A stretch of 64,000 bases of DNA from QHXW01 sp963752965 (GTDB lineage Bacteria > Acidobacteriota > Terriglobia > Bryobacterales > Bryobacteraceae): assembly GCA_963752965.1 (NCBI GenBank), contig CAVWAJ010000013.1, positions 434,001-498,000 on the forward strand. Direction: 5' to 3'. The position numbers and the translations under genes were made by a program. Shown piece by piece: positions 20,355 through 30,028 of the stretch; position 1 is the stretch's first letter, and the number at the start of each line of letters is the position of its first letter. Under the pieces are notes generated by a model that worked only from the letters and a program-made list of their open reading frames with translations, was not told the DNA's origin and did no database searches.

Positions 20355-23300
20355 ATCCACTCAATGGATTGACGGAATACCTGGAGCGCATTGAGCGCCG
20401 GCTGCGTATGCTGACTGTTTCACGAGGTGCATCATTCGCCGCGGCGGCCGCCCTGGCTTTTACAATCCTCGGCGCCCTGATTGCCAATTTTTTTGCGTTC
20501 TCTCCTACAAGCGTCTTGATCGCGCGCATGGTGCTTTTCCTCGCGCTGGCGGGCGCATTGGGTGCGGGACTGGTTGTGCCGCTGCTTCGGTTGAACCGGC
20601 GTCGCGCCGCGCGTGAAGCCGAGCGCCTGTGCCCGCAATTTGAGCAGCGCCTCGTCACGTTCGCCGATCGCGTCGAGCGCTCCGATCCTTTCCTCGAATT
20701 GCTCGCCGCCGACACTCTCTCCGCAGTCGGCGATGCCGAGCCGGAGCGCATTGCACCGCGAAAGCGCATTCTGGGTTTTGCTTCCGCCGGCGCTGTGGCT
20801 CTCGGTATGTTACTGTGGCTCGGCGTTTCCGGTCCCGGCTTTCTCGGATATGGCACGTCGTTGCTTTGGGGTGCGATCCCTCACGAGCTGCAGCCCTTCT
20901 ATGAAGTGCAGGTGCAGCCCGGCAACCACACTATCCGCCGCAAGGCCGATCAGCTCATCACCGCCCGTCTGCGCGCGTTCCAGACCAATCGCGTCCGCGT
21001 GTTCGCCAAGTATCAGAGTTCTTCGAAATGGGAAGAGGCCGCGATGACTCCGCAGCCCGGCGCCAACGGCTTCGAGTTCCTGTTCGCTGGAGTGCCGGAA
21101 GCGTTCGATTATTACGTGGAAGCGGCGGGCGTGCGCTCCCATCGTTACCGTATCGACGTTGTCGACTTACCCGAAGTAAAAAAGCTTCATGTGACCTATC
21201 ACTACCCGTCCTGGACCGACCTGAAGGATGCCGTCGAAGATCCGGGCGGCGACCTCCGTGCCGTCGAGGGCACCGAAGCCGACGTGAAGGTGATCACCGA
21301 CCGGCCCCTCGCCACCGGTGCGTTGCTGCTGGACGATGGCACCAAAATCGACTTGCATGAGGGCGTGGCGCGCGTGCCGATGCAGAAGGATGGCGTTTAC
21401 CACATTGCCACCGCCGAGCACGGCGACATGGTCCGCCTCAGCAACGACTACTTCATCGAGGTCCAGAAAGCCATGCCGCCGAAGGTTCGCGTTTCCCGGC
21501 CCGGGCGCGACGCCAAGGTGAATCCCATCGAAGAGGTCACCATCACGGTACAAGCGGAAGATGACTTCGCGCTGCGCGGCATGGATCTGCATTACTCCGT
21601 CAACGGCAGCGCCGAGAAGATCGTGGCCCTCGGCAGCGCCAAAGGCAAGAAGGCGGAAGGCTCCACCACGCTTTACCTGGAAGACCACAAACTCGTGCCG
21701 GGCGATATCGTCAGCTTCTACGGCACCGCGCGCAACGCTCTGGCCACGAGCCGTACCGACATGTTCTTTATCCAGGCCGAGCCCTTCGAGCGCGAGTATT
21801 CGCAGGCGCAGCAGATGGGCGGAGGAGGTGGGGGCGATCAGGCGCCGCCGAGCTCCGAACACCAGAAAGAGATCATCGCTGCCACCTGGAACCAGATCAA
21901 GAATCCACCGAAAGACAAAGCTGCCGAAGAGGAAAATGCCAAGCTCCTGTCCGGCATCCAGTCCAAGCTGCGCGATCAGGCGACATCACTTGCCAGTCGG
22001 ATGCAGGCTCGCGACATGAGCGCGACCAATCCGGCAATCAAGAGTTTTGCGGAAGACATGGCGCAGGCGGTGGAAGCGATGGGGCAGGCGTCCGCAAGAC
22101 TGAGCGCCCGCGATTGGCAAGGCGCGCTCACGCCGGAGCAGAAATCGCTGCAACATCTCTCGCGCGCCGAAGCTACTTTCCGTGATATTCAGGTTGCCTT
22201 TGGCAACAGCAATGGCGGCCGCGGCGGCGCCGGACGCGATCTCGAAGGCATGTTCGATCTCGAGCTCGATCGCGAGAAGAACCAGTACGAGACCGGACAG
22301 AACTCCACTTCGCCCGATCAACGGCAGAAGGAAATGGAGGAAACGCTCGCGAAGCTCGAAGAGCTGGCCCGGCGGCAGCAGGAGCTGGCCGATCAACGCC
22401 GCCAGAATCAGCAGGCTTACGAGCAGCGTTGGCAGCAGGAGTTGCTCCGGCGCGAAGCCGAAGAGCTCCGCCGCAAAATGGAGCAGATGGCGCGGAGCCA
22501 GTCTGCCTCGCAATCGCCCCAGAGCCAGCAGGGGCAGCAGTCGAGCGAGAGCCAGGGGTCGCAACAATCGCAACAAGGCGGCGGGCAGTCCTCGGTTATG
22601 AACAGGGCGCTGCAACGTTTGCAGGAAGCCGCGCGGGACATGCAGAATGCCGGTGCGTCGCAGAACCAGGGGTCGGCGCAGAGTGAGGCTGAAGCGCGGC
22701 GCGCTGCTGAGCGGTTGCGCGAAGCTCGCGAAATGCTGGCCGGGGAGGCCAAGCAACAGGCCGCCGGGGAGATGAGCGACCTGGCACGCAAGACCGAACA
22801 ACTTGCCGAACACCAGCAGCAGTTCGAAAACAACCTGCGCAACATGCTCAGTTCCGGCAGTCAGGCGGGGACTTCGCGGCAGCAATCGGCGCTAATGCGC
22901 GACGAACAGCAGAAGTTGCTGGACGAACTGACCAGCCGGGAAGAGGAGATACAAAAAGCCGCGCGAGACATGGCTGGCAGCCAGCCATCCGCATCGAGCA
23001 AGCTGCGTGACGCGCTCGGCGAAATGCAGCAGCAGGAGCTGCGGCTCAAGATGAAGTGGAGCCTCGAAGTCTTGCGCCGCGGGATGGCGGAATACGCTCT
23101 GCCCCGCGAAATGACCGTCACCCAGGGACTGAACCAGTTGCGCGACCGCGTGCGCGAAGCGCAGGGCGCGCTCGATCGCCAGCAGACCGGTGGCCGGGAT
23201 GTTGAATCCGCGCTCGCCCGCGCCGAGCAGCTCCGGCAGCAATTGGAGCAGATGCGCAGCGCTGCTGGACAGAAAGGCCGGCAGGGTCAGGATCAGCAAG

Positions 23301-23737
23301 GTCAGAAATCAGAAGGCCAGGGTTCGCAATCTGCCAGTGGGTCCCCTACAGGTGGCATCGGCCCGGGCGGCGGTGGTCCAGGCATCGACTCTGCTTTCGC
23401 CGATCGTATCTTCCGGAACGGCATTCGCGATCTAACGCAGCTTGACCAGATGATTCGCGGCAACCCCGATGTCCCCCGCGATACCTCTCGCGATGTGCAA
23501 GACCTGGTCCGCCAGATGCAGCGCCTAGATCCTCGTCTGCTCGCTGCCGACCCGGCGCGCCTGGATCAAATCGTCGGTCAGCTCTTGGGCGGCGTCGAGC
23601 AGGTCGAACTTGAATTACGCCGCATCGCCGACGCCCAGCAATCCGGCAGCGTTCGGAGCGGCGCCTCTCAACCCGTCCCGCCCGGTTACGCCGACGCCGT
23701 CGCTGAATACTTCCGCCGGCTGGCCGCGCAGAAGTGA
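20351..23737 (+). CDS. Giant Gln-rich coiled-coil membrane protein (DUF4175-like)
   Basis: 1128 residues. Two or three N-terminal membrane helices (about 30-75 and 140-165) precede an extracytoplasmic beta-rich region (about 190-480). A very long, low-complexity Gln/Glu/Arg/Ala-rich coiled coil (about 480-1000) contains repeated QSQQG-type runs and ends in Gly-rich and helical segments. The architecture resembles DUF4175-type proteins found beside BatA/DUF58 genes. It closes the block; 97 bases with a possible promoter separate it from the next gene. A structural or tethering role in the periplasm is plausible but unproven. Confidence 0.8.
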   Translation: MNPLNGLTEYLERIERRLRMLTVSRGASFAAAAALAFTILGALIANFFAFSPTSVLIARMVLFLALAGALGAGLVVPLLRLNRRRAAREAERLCPQFEQRLVTFADRVERSDPFLELLAADTLSAVGDAEPERIAPRKRILGFASAGAVALGMLLWLGVSGPGFLGYGTSLLWGAIPHELQPFYEVQVQPGNHTIRRKADQLITARLRAFQTNRVRVFAKYQSSSKWEEAAMTPQPGANGFEFLFAGVPEAFDYYVEAAGVRSHRYRIDVVDLPEVKKLHVTYHYPSWTDLKDAVEDPGGDLRAVEGTEADVKVITDRPLATGALLLDDGTKIDLHEGVARVPMQKDGVYHIATAEHGDMVRLSNDYFIEVQKAMPPKVRVSRPGRDAKVNPIEEVTITVQAEDDFALRGMDLHYSVNGSAEKIVALGSAKGKKAEGSTTLYLEDHKLVPGDIVSFYGTARNALATSRTDMFFIQAEPFEREYSQAQQMGGGGGGDQAPPSSEHQKEIIAATWNQIKNPPKDKAAEEENAKLLSGIQSKLRDQATSLASRMQARDMSATNPAIKSFAEDMAQAVEAMGQASARLSARDWQGALTPEQKSLQHLSRAEATFRDIQVAFGNSNGGRGGAGRDLEGMFDLELDREKNQYETGQNSTSPDQRQKEMEETLAKLEELARRQQELADQRRQNQQAYEQRWQQELLRREAEELRRKMEQMARSQSASQSPQSQQGQQSSESQGSQQSQQGGGQSSVMNRALQRLQEAARDMQNAGASQNQGSAQSEAEARRAAERLREAREMLAGEAKQQAAGEMSDLARKTEQLAEHQQQFENNLRNMLSSGSQAGTSRQQSALMRDEQQKLLDELTSREEEIQKAARDMAGSQPSASSKLRDALGEMQQQELRLKMKWSLEVLRRGMAEYALPREMTVTQGLNQLRDRVREAQGALDRQQTGGRDVESALARAEQLRQQLEQMRSAAGQKGRQGQDQQGQKSEGQGSQSASGSPTGGIGPGGGGPGIDSAFADRIFRNGIRDLTQLDQMIRGNPDVPRDTSRDVQDLVRQMQRLDPRLLAADPARLDQIVGQLLGGVEQVELELRRIADAQQSGSVRSGASQPVPPGYADAVAEYFRRLAAQK

Positions 23738-23788
23738 ATATCCTCAATCCTCGCTGGTACTTAGCGTCGCATTACTCTAAACATCGAC

Positions 23789-23817
23789 TTGCATCTTTTG
23801 GGCTATTTCGGTAATCT
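23789..23817 (+). promoter_or_regulatory. Possible sigma-70 promoter for the siroheme reductase
   Basis: TTGCAT (23789-23794), a 17-base spacer and TAATCT (23812-23817) lie upstream of the ATG at 23835. A second -10-like GAGAAT sits closer to the start. Both match only in part, and the choice between them is open. Confidence 0.35.
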
Positions 23818-23834
23818 CTATAGAGAATACGGCC

Positions 23835-25616
23835 ATGTCTTCTGTTGTCGAACCAAGTCTAAGCACCCGCGAAGCGTTTGACCAAGAGCACCAGCAGACG
23901 GTTCGAGCAGAGATCGAGCGATTTCGCGCGAAAGCGCAGCAAGTGCTGGCGGGCGAAATCGCCGACGACGAGTTTCGTTCCTTCCGGCTGCGTTACGGTA
24001 TTTATGGGCAGCGGCAGCCGGGCGTGCAGATGGTCCGCACGAAAATTCCGAGCGGCATGGTTACCGCCCCGCAACTCGATCGGCTGGCAGAAATCGCTGA
24101 CGAATTTGCCGGCGGCAAGGGGCACCTCACCACACGGCAGAACATCCAGTATCACTTCGTGCCGCTGGCGCGCGTTTCGGACCTCATGCACAAGCTGGCC
24201 GACGTCGGCCTGACCACCCGCGAAGCTTGCTTCAACACCGTGCGCAACGTCACCGCTTGCCCGCTTGCCGGTCTCTCGCACGAGGAAGCCTTTGACGTTC
24301 GGCCCTATGCGCAGAAAGTCGCTTATGCATTTCTGCGCAAACAACTCACCGACAATCTGCCCCGCAAGTTCAAGATCGCCTTCGATGGCTGCGCTCACGA
24401 TTGCATTGCCGGTGCGATCAACGATATTGGCCTGCGTGCACTGGTTCGCGATGGCAAGCGCGGATTTCGCGTGGTGGTGGGCGGCGGCTTGGGCCCGCTC
24501 CCATCTGAGGCGCAGTTGCTCGACGAGTTTCTACCTGAAGAGCACCTGGTCAGCCGCTGCGAAGCGGTGATTCGTGTGTTTAGCAAGTACGGTAACCGGC
24601 AGAACAAAAACAAAGCGCGATTGAAGTTCGTGCTGCGCGAGCGCGGCTGGCAATGGGTCCGCGAGGAGATCGAGAAAGCGTACGCGGACATTTTCGCCAA
24701 CGGTGGCATCGAGACGCCGGAAATGGTGCCTGAGGGTTTCGGCGGCTATCAGTCCAATCCGCAGCCGCTAGGGCAAGGCGCGCTGCTGCCCGTGGTGAGC
24801 ACCAACGGTACCGGCGACTCGGATTACGACCGCTGGCAAAAGAGCAACGTTCGAGATCAACGGCAGGCGGGTTACGCCATGGTCACCATCCGCGTCGACC
24901 AAGGCAACCTGACGAGTGAGCAGATGCGCGGTATTGCACGCATTGCGGCCGACGCCGGCGATGGGCTCATCCGCGTCATGATCGACCAGAACCTGCTTCT
25001 AGGATTCATTCCGCTCAGTCGCGTGAAGGGTGTATACAGGGCTCTGGGCGAGCTGGGCCTCAACGGTGCGGGTGCGAGAGAGATCGAAGACGTCACCACG
25101 TGCCCCGGCGCCTACTCGTGCAACCTCGGGCTGACTAAATCGATGAACCTGGGTGCGGCGTTGCAGCAATCCGTGCGCGAGTACGATGATCCGCTGGTTC
25201 GCAAACTTGCCATCAAGATCAGCGGCTGCCCCAATTCCTGCGGCCAGCACTGGATCGCCGATTTCGGCTTCTACGGGAATGCCCGGAAAGTCGACGGCAA
25301 GGAGATCCCGTACTACCAGATGCTGCTCGGTGGTGGATACGATCGCGATGGCGTCATGCGCTTCGGTCTGGCCGTGCAAGCCATTCCGGCACGACTCGCG
25401 CCCGTGGCCGTCCAACGCATTCTGGAACACTACATCGCCAACCGCATTGACGGCGAGAGCTTCCGCAACTACGTGATGCGCTTCAAGGTTGAGTTCTTCC
25501 GCCAGGCCACCAGCGATCTTGCCAAGCCCATCGAGATCGAGCCCGAGCTCTATCAGGACTGGGGCGACGACACCGCCTTCTCCCTCCAGCTGGGCCGCGG
25601 CGAGTGCGCAGCGTAA
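23835..25616 (+). CDS. Siroheme nitrite/sulfite reductase
   Basis: A 593-residue ferredoxin-type assimilatory reductase (nitrite to ammonia or sulfite to sulfide, six electrons). Two ferrodoxin-like half-domains and two siroheme-binding halves are recognisable (GHLTTRQNIQYHFV near 95-110; DQNLLLGFIPL in the second half). The coupled [4Fe-4S]-siroheme ligands are present as C-x5-C (Cys423, Cys429) and C-x3-C (Cys465, Cys469). The sequence alone does not settle nitrite versus sulfite; no nitrate reductase, sulfate-activation or siroheme genes are adjacent. It is followed 30 bases on by purH. Confidence 0.93.
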   Translation: MSSVVEPSLSTREAFDQEHQQTVRAEIERFRAKAQQVLAGEIADDEFRSFRLRYGIYGQRQPGVQMVRTKIPSGMVTAPQLDRLAEIADEFAGGKGHLTTRQNIQYHFVPLARVSDLMHKLADVGLTTREACFNTVRNVTACPLAGLSHEEAFDVRPYAQKVAYAFLRKQLTDNLPRKFKIAFDGCAHDCIAGAINDIGLRALVRDGKRGFRVVVGGGLGPLPSEAQLLDEFLPEEHLVSRCEAVIRVFSKYGNRQNKNKARLKFVLRERGWQWVREEIEKAYADIFANGGIETPEMVPEGFGGYQSNPQPLGQGALLPVVSTNGTGDSDYDRWQKSNVRDQRQAGYAMVTIRVDQGNLTSEQMRGIARIAADAGDGLIRVMIDQNLLLGFIPLSRVKGVYRALGELGLNGAGAREIEDVTTCPGAYSCNLGLTKSMNLGAALQQSVREYDDPLVRKLAIKISGCPNSCGQHWIADFGFYGNARKVDGKEIPYYQMLLGGGYDRDGVMRFGLAVQAIPARLAPVAVQRILEHYIANRIDGESFRNYVMRFKVEFFRQATSDLAKPIEIEPELYQDWGDDTAFSLQLGRGECAA

Positions 25617-25633
25617 CGCCGGCAAAAACCCGC

Positions 25634-25639
25634 TACTCT
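25634..25639 (+). promoter_or_regulatory. -10-like TACTCT box, leaderless type
   Basis: TACTCT ends seven bases before the purH ATG at 25647, with no Shine-Dalgarno. It supports ATG 25647 over the TTG three bases upstream. Confidence 0.35.
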
Positions 25640-25646
25640 AACATTG

Positions 25647-27176
25647 ATGGCGAAAATTCAGCGCGCTCTCGTGAGCGTGACAGATAAGACTGGAATTGTG
25701 GATTTTGCGCGCCGGCTGAGCGGACTCGGGGTTGAGCTCATCTCTACCGGCGGCACGGCGAAAACGCTGCGCGAAAACGGCATCGCGGTGAAGGATGTGG
25801 CCGAAGTTACCGGCTTTCCCGAGATGCTCGATGGCCGCGTCAAGACCATGCATCCGCGCATCACCGGCGGCATCCTGGCGGTTCGCGGCAATGCGGAACA
25901 CGTCAGGGCGCTCGAAGAGCATGGCATCCGGCCTATAGACATGGTAGTGGTGAACCTGTACCAGTTCGAGAAGGTTGCGGCCAAGGCCGGCGTGACACTC
26001 GATGAGATGATCGAGAATATCGACATCGGCGGACCGACCATGATCCGTTCCGCCGCCAAGAATTTCAACGACGTTGCTATCGTGGTGTCGCCCGAAGACT
26101 ACAACGCGATCTTCGAGGAGATGCGAGAAAATGGCGGCGGGCTCTCGCGCGAAACACGCTGGAAGCTCGCGCAGAAGGCATTCCGAACCACCGCCGATTA
26201 CGATTCCGCCATCACCGCGCGCCTCTCGCAGGTTGACGGCGCGAGCGCGCTGCCGGCGCGGCTCGACATCCGCGCGGAGAAACTGCTGGATCTGCGGTAC
26301 GGCGAAAATCCGCACCAATCCGCGGCGCTCTATGGAACGCGCGGCGCAGGGATTGCGGGCGCGGAGCAGTTGCACGGCAAGGAACTCTCGTATAACAACC
26401 TCGTCGACCTCGACGCGTGCTGGCAGCTCGTGGATGAGTTTGCGGGCCCGGCGGCGGCCATCATCAAACACACCAATCCGGCGGGTTGTGCGGAACAGGA
26501 ATCGCTTGCGGAGGCCTATCGGAAGGCGCTTGAGTGCGACCCGGTTTCGGCATTCGGCGGCGTGATCGGCTTCAATCGCCCGGTGGACGAAGATACGGCG
26601 CGGGACGTGGCCAAGTTGTTCGTCGAGGCGATTGCTGCGCCCGATTATTCGCCGGCGGCGCTCGAGATTCTCCAGGTCAAGAAGAACGTGCGGCTCATGA
26701 AAGTGGCGCCGACGGCCGAATCACTGGTGGTCAAGTCGATCAGCGGCGGGTATCTGGCGCAGACGGCCGACACACACCGTCTGAATCGTTCTACCACCGA
26801 GGTCAAGACACGCCGCGCGCCCACGGATGCCGAATGGGCCGCGCTCGAATTCGCCTGGAAAGTGGCGAAGCACGTGAAATCGAACGCCATCGTGTACGCG
26901 CGCGCAGGGCAGACCGTGGGAGTCGGCGCCGGGCAGATGAGCCGCGTGGATTCCGTGAAGATCGGAGCCATGAAGGCTGTGCTGCCACTGGCCGGAACGG
27001 TCGTTGCCTCGGACGCGTTCTTTCCGTTTCTGGATGGCGTGGAAGAAGCCGCAAAAAATGGCGCCACCGCGTTCATTCAGCCCGGCGGCTCCGTGCGAGA
27101 CGCCGAAGTAATCGCCGCCGCCGACCGTCTGGGCCTGGCGATGGTCTTCACCGGCGTGCGCCACTTCCGGCACTAG
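25647..27176 (+). CDS. purH: Bifunctional AICAR transformylase/IMP cyclohydrolase
   Basis: 509 residues catalysing the last two steps of IMP synthesis. The N-terminal MGS-like cyclohydrolase domain (1-145) has SVTDKTG and LISTGGTAKTL. The transformylase domain (about 150-509) has DLRYGENPHQ, ELSYNNLVDLDACW, the catalytic KHTNPAGCA and the C-terminal FIQPGGSVRDAEVI. All catalytic segments look intact. It is cytoplasmic. It is convergent with the DUF4337 gene, whose stop lies only five bases away, with no obvious terminator between them. Confidence 0.97.
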   Translation: MAKIQRALVSVTDKTGIVDFARRLSGLGVELISTGGTAKTLRENGIAVKDVAEVTGFPEMLDGRVKTMHPRITGGILAVRGNAEHVRALEEHGIRPIDMVVVNLYQFEKVAAKAGVTLDEMIENIDIGGPTMIRSAAKNFNDVAIVVSPEDYNAIFEEMRENGGGLSRETRWKLAQKAFRTTADYDSAITARLSQVDGASALPARLDIRAEKLLDLRYGENPHQSAALYGTRGAGIAGAEQLHGKELSYNNLVDLDACWQLVDEFAGPAAAIIKHTNPAGCAEQESLAEAYRKALECDPVSAFGGVIGFNRPVDEDTARDVAKLFVEAIAAPDYSPAALEILQVKKNVRLMKVAPTAESLVVKSISGGYLAQTADTHRLNRSTTEVKTRRAPTDAEWAALEFAWKVAKHVKSNAIVYARAGQTVGVGAGQMSRVDSVKIGAMKAVLPLAGTVVASDAFFPFLDGVEEAAKNGATAFIQPGGSVRDAEVIAAADRLGLAMVFTGVRHFRH

Positions 27177-27181
27177 CGGAT

Positions 27182-27709
27182 TTACACGGCGAGCCCGGCG
27201 AGCGCGATCGCGACACCCGCGACGCCAGCGATGATGCCGATCACCGGGAACAGCATCTTCCTCGAAATGAAGTAGAGCGACGAGAGCACCAGCGCGATTT
27301 CGAGCAGACCTTCTCCGAAGTCGAAGCGCAGCGCTTTCCGCTCGACGCGCGAAGACTCAGCCCCCTTTTCTTTCGCCTGGGCCATCGCTTCCTCCGAATC
27401 CTTCGTGTACCGCGCCTGCTCGCGGCGGAACTTTTCGATGGCCTGTGGGGCGCCTGGGTTGTTGGGGCCGAGTACCGACACCAACTGTTCGCCCAGCTCG
27501 AGGCTATGGAACTTGATCTTCTTCGATTGATAGAACGCCCAGAGGTCGTTGGCCTCCGTTTTGAGCAGGACACCCTCGGTGTGCGCGCGGTGCGAGGCGA
27601 TGGTCACGATAGCCAGCAAAACCGCGAGCATAGCCGCGAGCACTCCGACTTTCTGCCCACGGGGGTCGTGTTCGCCTTCGGATTCGTGGTGGATTTCGAG
27701 TTCAGCCAT
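27182..27709 (-). CDS. DUF4337 membrane protein
   Basis: 175 residues. One membrane helix near the N-terminus (about 21-43), a soluble helical section containing ANDLWAFYQSKKIKFHSLEL that is characteristic of DUF4337, and two C-terminal membrane helices (about 130-172). Function is unknown. The start is supported by CTAGGAGA about nine bases upstream. It lies 14 bases after the ribbon-helix-helix gene and probably in the exporter transcription unit. Confidence 0.85.
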   Translation of the reverse strand: MAELEIHHESEGEHDPRGQKVGVLAAMLAVLLAIVTIASHRAHTEGVLLKTEANDLWAFYQSKKIKFHSLELGEQLVSVLGPNNPGAPQAIEKFRREQARYTKDSEEAMAQAKEKGAESSRVERKALRFDFGEGLLEIALVLSSLYFISRKMLFPVIGIIAGVAGVAIALAGLAV

Positions 27710-27723
27710 GTTTTGGGAATCTC

Positions 27724-27933
27724 CTAGGAGATGTCTTCGGCCATGCGTTGCTCTTCACGGCGATCCAGCTTGGCGAGTTCGCGCGCCAGACGCCGGCGCT
27801 TCTCGTTTTCAGCTAAGAGATCTACTGCGCACTGCAAGGCCCGGCTGCGGTTTGCATACTTCCCTTCGCGAACCCAGCGGTCCAACTCCGCGACGGTGTC
27901 TTTCTCTAATGTGACGGCTATTTTCTGGACCAT
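27724..27933 (-). CDS. Ribbon-helix-helix (CopG/ParD-type) regulator, orphan
   Basis: 69 residues. The N-terminal strand MVQKIAVTLEK, helix TVAELDRWVREGKYANRSRALQ and following helix form the classic ribbon-helix-helix DNA-binding fold; a charged C-terminal helix (ENEKRRRLARELAKLDRREEQ) would be the toxin-binding or dimer-extension region in an antitoxin. ATG 27933 starts exactly at the fold; the longer open frame to 28047 adds unrelated residues. No MazF, ParE or PIN partner is adjacent, so it may be an orphan antitoxin or a regulator of the neighbouring exporter. Confidence 0.75.
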   Translation of the reverse strand: MVQKIAVTLEKDTVAELDRWVREGKYANRSRALQCAVDLLAENEKRRRLARELAKLDRREEQRMAEDIS

Positions 27934-27979
27934 GGGAAGCCAACGGGTATGACGTATTGTACTATTTCGGCTCGCCGTT

Positions 27980-28681
27980 CTAGTCCGCCGGCACGGCTCC
28001 TTCTGCCAGCAGCTCGCCTTTCTCCAGGTGGCGGATCTTGCTCGCAAAGCGGGCAGCGTGCGGATCGTGGGTCACCATGATGATGGTCTTGCCGTGCTCT
28101 TTGTTGAGACGCGAGAGCAGCGTCAGGATTTCCACGGCGGAGTTAGCGTCGAGGTTGCCGGTTGGCTCGTCGGCCAGGATCAGCGCGGGATCTGTGACGA
28201 TGGCGCGCGCGATGGCGACCCGTTGCTCCTGGCCGCCGGAAAGCTGGCGCGGATAGTGGCCCAGCCGGTCACCAAGACCCACGAGCTTCAACGCGGTAGT
28301 CGCGTGGTCGATGCGCTCCTGCTTCTTCAGGTTCGTCAGCTTGAGCGGCAGCTCGACGTTCTCGAAGGCCGTGAGTACGGGAATCAGATTGAACGATTGA
28401 AAGACGAACCCGATGTTCTCATTGCGCCAGTGCGCAATCTGGCGGTCGTTCAAGGCGCGCAGGTCCTGGCCCAGCACGCGGATCTGCCCGCCGGTGGCGA
28501 CGTCCATAGCAGCGATGAGGTGCAGGAGCGTGGATTTGCCCGAACCCGACGGCCCCATCAGGGCAACGAACTCGCCGCGGTGAATCTTGATATCCACGTC
28601 TTTCAGCGCGACCACGTGAAACTCGTCGCGCACGTATTCCTTGGTCAGGTCTTGCGTTTCAATTACGACGTTATCAGTCAT
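27980..28681 (-). CDS. ABC transporter ATPase, MacB/LolD type
   Basis: 233-residue nucleotide-binding subunit. Walker A GPSGSGKST (43-51), Q-loop FVFQSFNLIP, signature LSGGQ (147-151) and Walker B ILADEPTG with Asp171-Glu172 are intact. The sequence type matches the stand-alone ATPases of MacB/LolD-like mechanotransmission exporters. It is the last of four tightly spaced genes: two FtsX-like permeases, a periplasmic adaptor, then this. Confidence 0.95.
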   Translation of the reverse strand: MTDNVVIETQDLTKEYVRDEFHVVALKDVDIKIHRGEFVALMGPSGSGKSTLLHLIAAMDVATGGQIRVLGQDLRALNDRQIAHWRNENIGFVFQSFNLIPVLTAFENVELPLKLTNLKKQERIDHATTALKLVGLGDRLGHYPRQLSGGQEQRVAIARAIVTDPALILADEPTGNLDANSAVEILTLLSRLNKEHGKTIIMVTHDPHAARFASKIRHLEKGELLAEGAVPAD

Positions 28682-28685
28682 GGGT

Positions 28686-30023
28686 TCAGGCCTGCTTGGG
28701 ACGCACGCGGTCGCCGTTCTTGAGTTCCGCTGGAGGATTCACGATGAGGTCCTCGCCGCCGATGAGTCCGTCTTCGATGCGTACACCTTTGCTGTTGGTA
28801 GAACCAGTTTTTACCGGCCGACGCACGGCCTTTCCTTCGAACATGACGAACACCGCGTTGTCGCGCACGGCGGAAGCGGGGATCACCACGATGGGCCGCG
28901 CGGCCGCTCCCGAAGAGCTCTGCTTCTCGTCGGAAACGAATGCCACGCTGGCGTTCATATCGGGGCGCAGGTACTCATCGGGATTCAGAACCTTCACCTT
29001 GATCTGCACCGTGGCCTTCTGGCGATTGGCCTCGGGAGAGATCTCCTTGATGAAGCCGTCGTACTTGCGGTCGGGGTAGGCGTCGGTAGTGACGATACCC
29101 TTCTGTTTCGGGCCCAGCTTGGCGAAATCGTTCTGGCTGATATCCAGTTCGACCTCGAGATCGTTCAGATCGGCCACAGCCGCGGCGTATCCCTTGGCGC
29201 CCTTGTCTCCCACGTTCATGTTGGTAACAAACTCGCCCTTCTCGACAGCCCGCTCCAATACAGTACCAGTCACGGGAGAGGTGATGACGGTATTCTGTTC
29301 TTGCGTCTCCGCATAGGCCAACGCGCCCCTGGCCTGCTCCACTTGCCCGCGCATGGAGTCGATTTGTTCCTGGCGCGGCCCCAGAACAGCGAGATCCAAT
29401 GTCTTTTGCAGCGAGTTCACGTGCGCGACCGCGCTATCATACTTCGCTTGCGCGTCATCGAGCGCCTGCTTGGATAGGACCTTGTCCGCTACCAGTCCCT
29501 TGGTACGGTTTAAAGTCACCTGTGCGTTTTCCTGGTCCGCTTTCGCCTGGAGTAGATTGGCGCGGGCGACAGCGACTTCCTCCGGCCGGGAACCATGCTC
29601 CAGTTCTGCCAGTTTGGCCTGGAGGTTCGCTAGCGCTCCCCTGGCTTGGGTTACCTGCGCGCGATACTCGTCGTCTTCCAGGCGCACCAGGGGCTGGCCG
29701 GCTTTCACTTTGTCGCCCTTCTCGATGCCGATCCAGAGGACCTTGCCGACGACTTTGGAAGCTACCTCGATCCGATGCGCCGCTACGATATAACCGGTGG
29801 CGTTCAGGATGACGCCGGGACCGGCCGCGGCCGAACTCTCAGCCTGCACACGCACCACAGCAACTTCAGTGGTGGCATTGAGCCGGTCATAGCCAAATCG
29901 CGCAGCTCCCAACAGGACAAACAGCAGCACGCCGCCAATGATCCAGCGCACCGCCCAACGCGAAGGCTCGGGAGCGCTTTTCTTGTTGCGGTCGATTTGC
30001 AGCGATTTCAATTCCGCGTCCAT
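28686..30023 (-). CDS. Periplasmic adaptor subunit (MacA/HlyD family)
   Basis: 445 residues: a membrane anchor (about 26-44), biotinyl-lipoyl-like halves (GVILNATGYIVAAHRIEVASKV and GTVLERAVEKGEFV) flanking a long coiled-coil hairpin (about 125-215), then beta-barrel and membrane-proximal domains (EVELDISQNDFAKLG onward). This is the membrane-fusion protein that links the inner-membrane ABC exporter to an outer-membrane channel. No TolC-like gene is present in the window. Four bases separate it from the ATPase gene. Confidence 0.93.
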   Translation of the reverse strand: MDAELKSLQIDRNKKSAPEPSRWAVRWIIGGVLLFVLLGAARFGYDRLNATTEVAVVRVQAESSAAAGPGVILNATGYIVAAHRIEVASKVVGKVLWIGIEKGDKVKAGQPLVRLEDDEYRAQVTQARGALANLQAKLAELEHGSRPEEVAVARANLLQAKADQENAQVTLNRTKGLVADKVLSKQALDDAQAKYDSAVAHVNSLQKTLDLAVLGPRQEQIDSMRGQVEQARGALAYAETQEQNTVITSPVTGTVLERAVEKGEFVTNMNVGDKGAKGYAAAVADLNDLEVELDISQNDFAKLGPKQKGIVTTDAYPDRKYDGFIKEISPEANRQKATVQIKVKVLNPDEYLRPDMNASVAFVSDEKQSSSGAAARPIVVIPASAVRDNAVFVMFEGKAVRRPVKTGSTNSKGVRIEDGLIGGEDLIVNPPAELKNGDRVRPKQA

Positions 30024-30028
30024 GGTCT

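Noticed and set aside
26534..27727. A 397-codon plus-strand frame overlapping purH and DUF4337
   Set aside because: Arg/Gly-rich reading in the wrong phase of purH, without motifs; both real genes explain the sequence.
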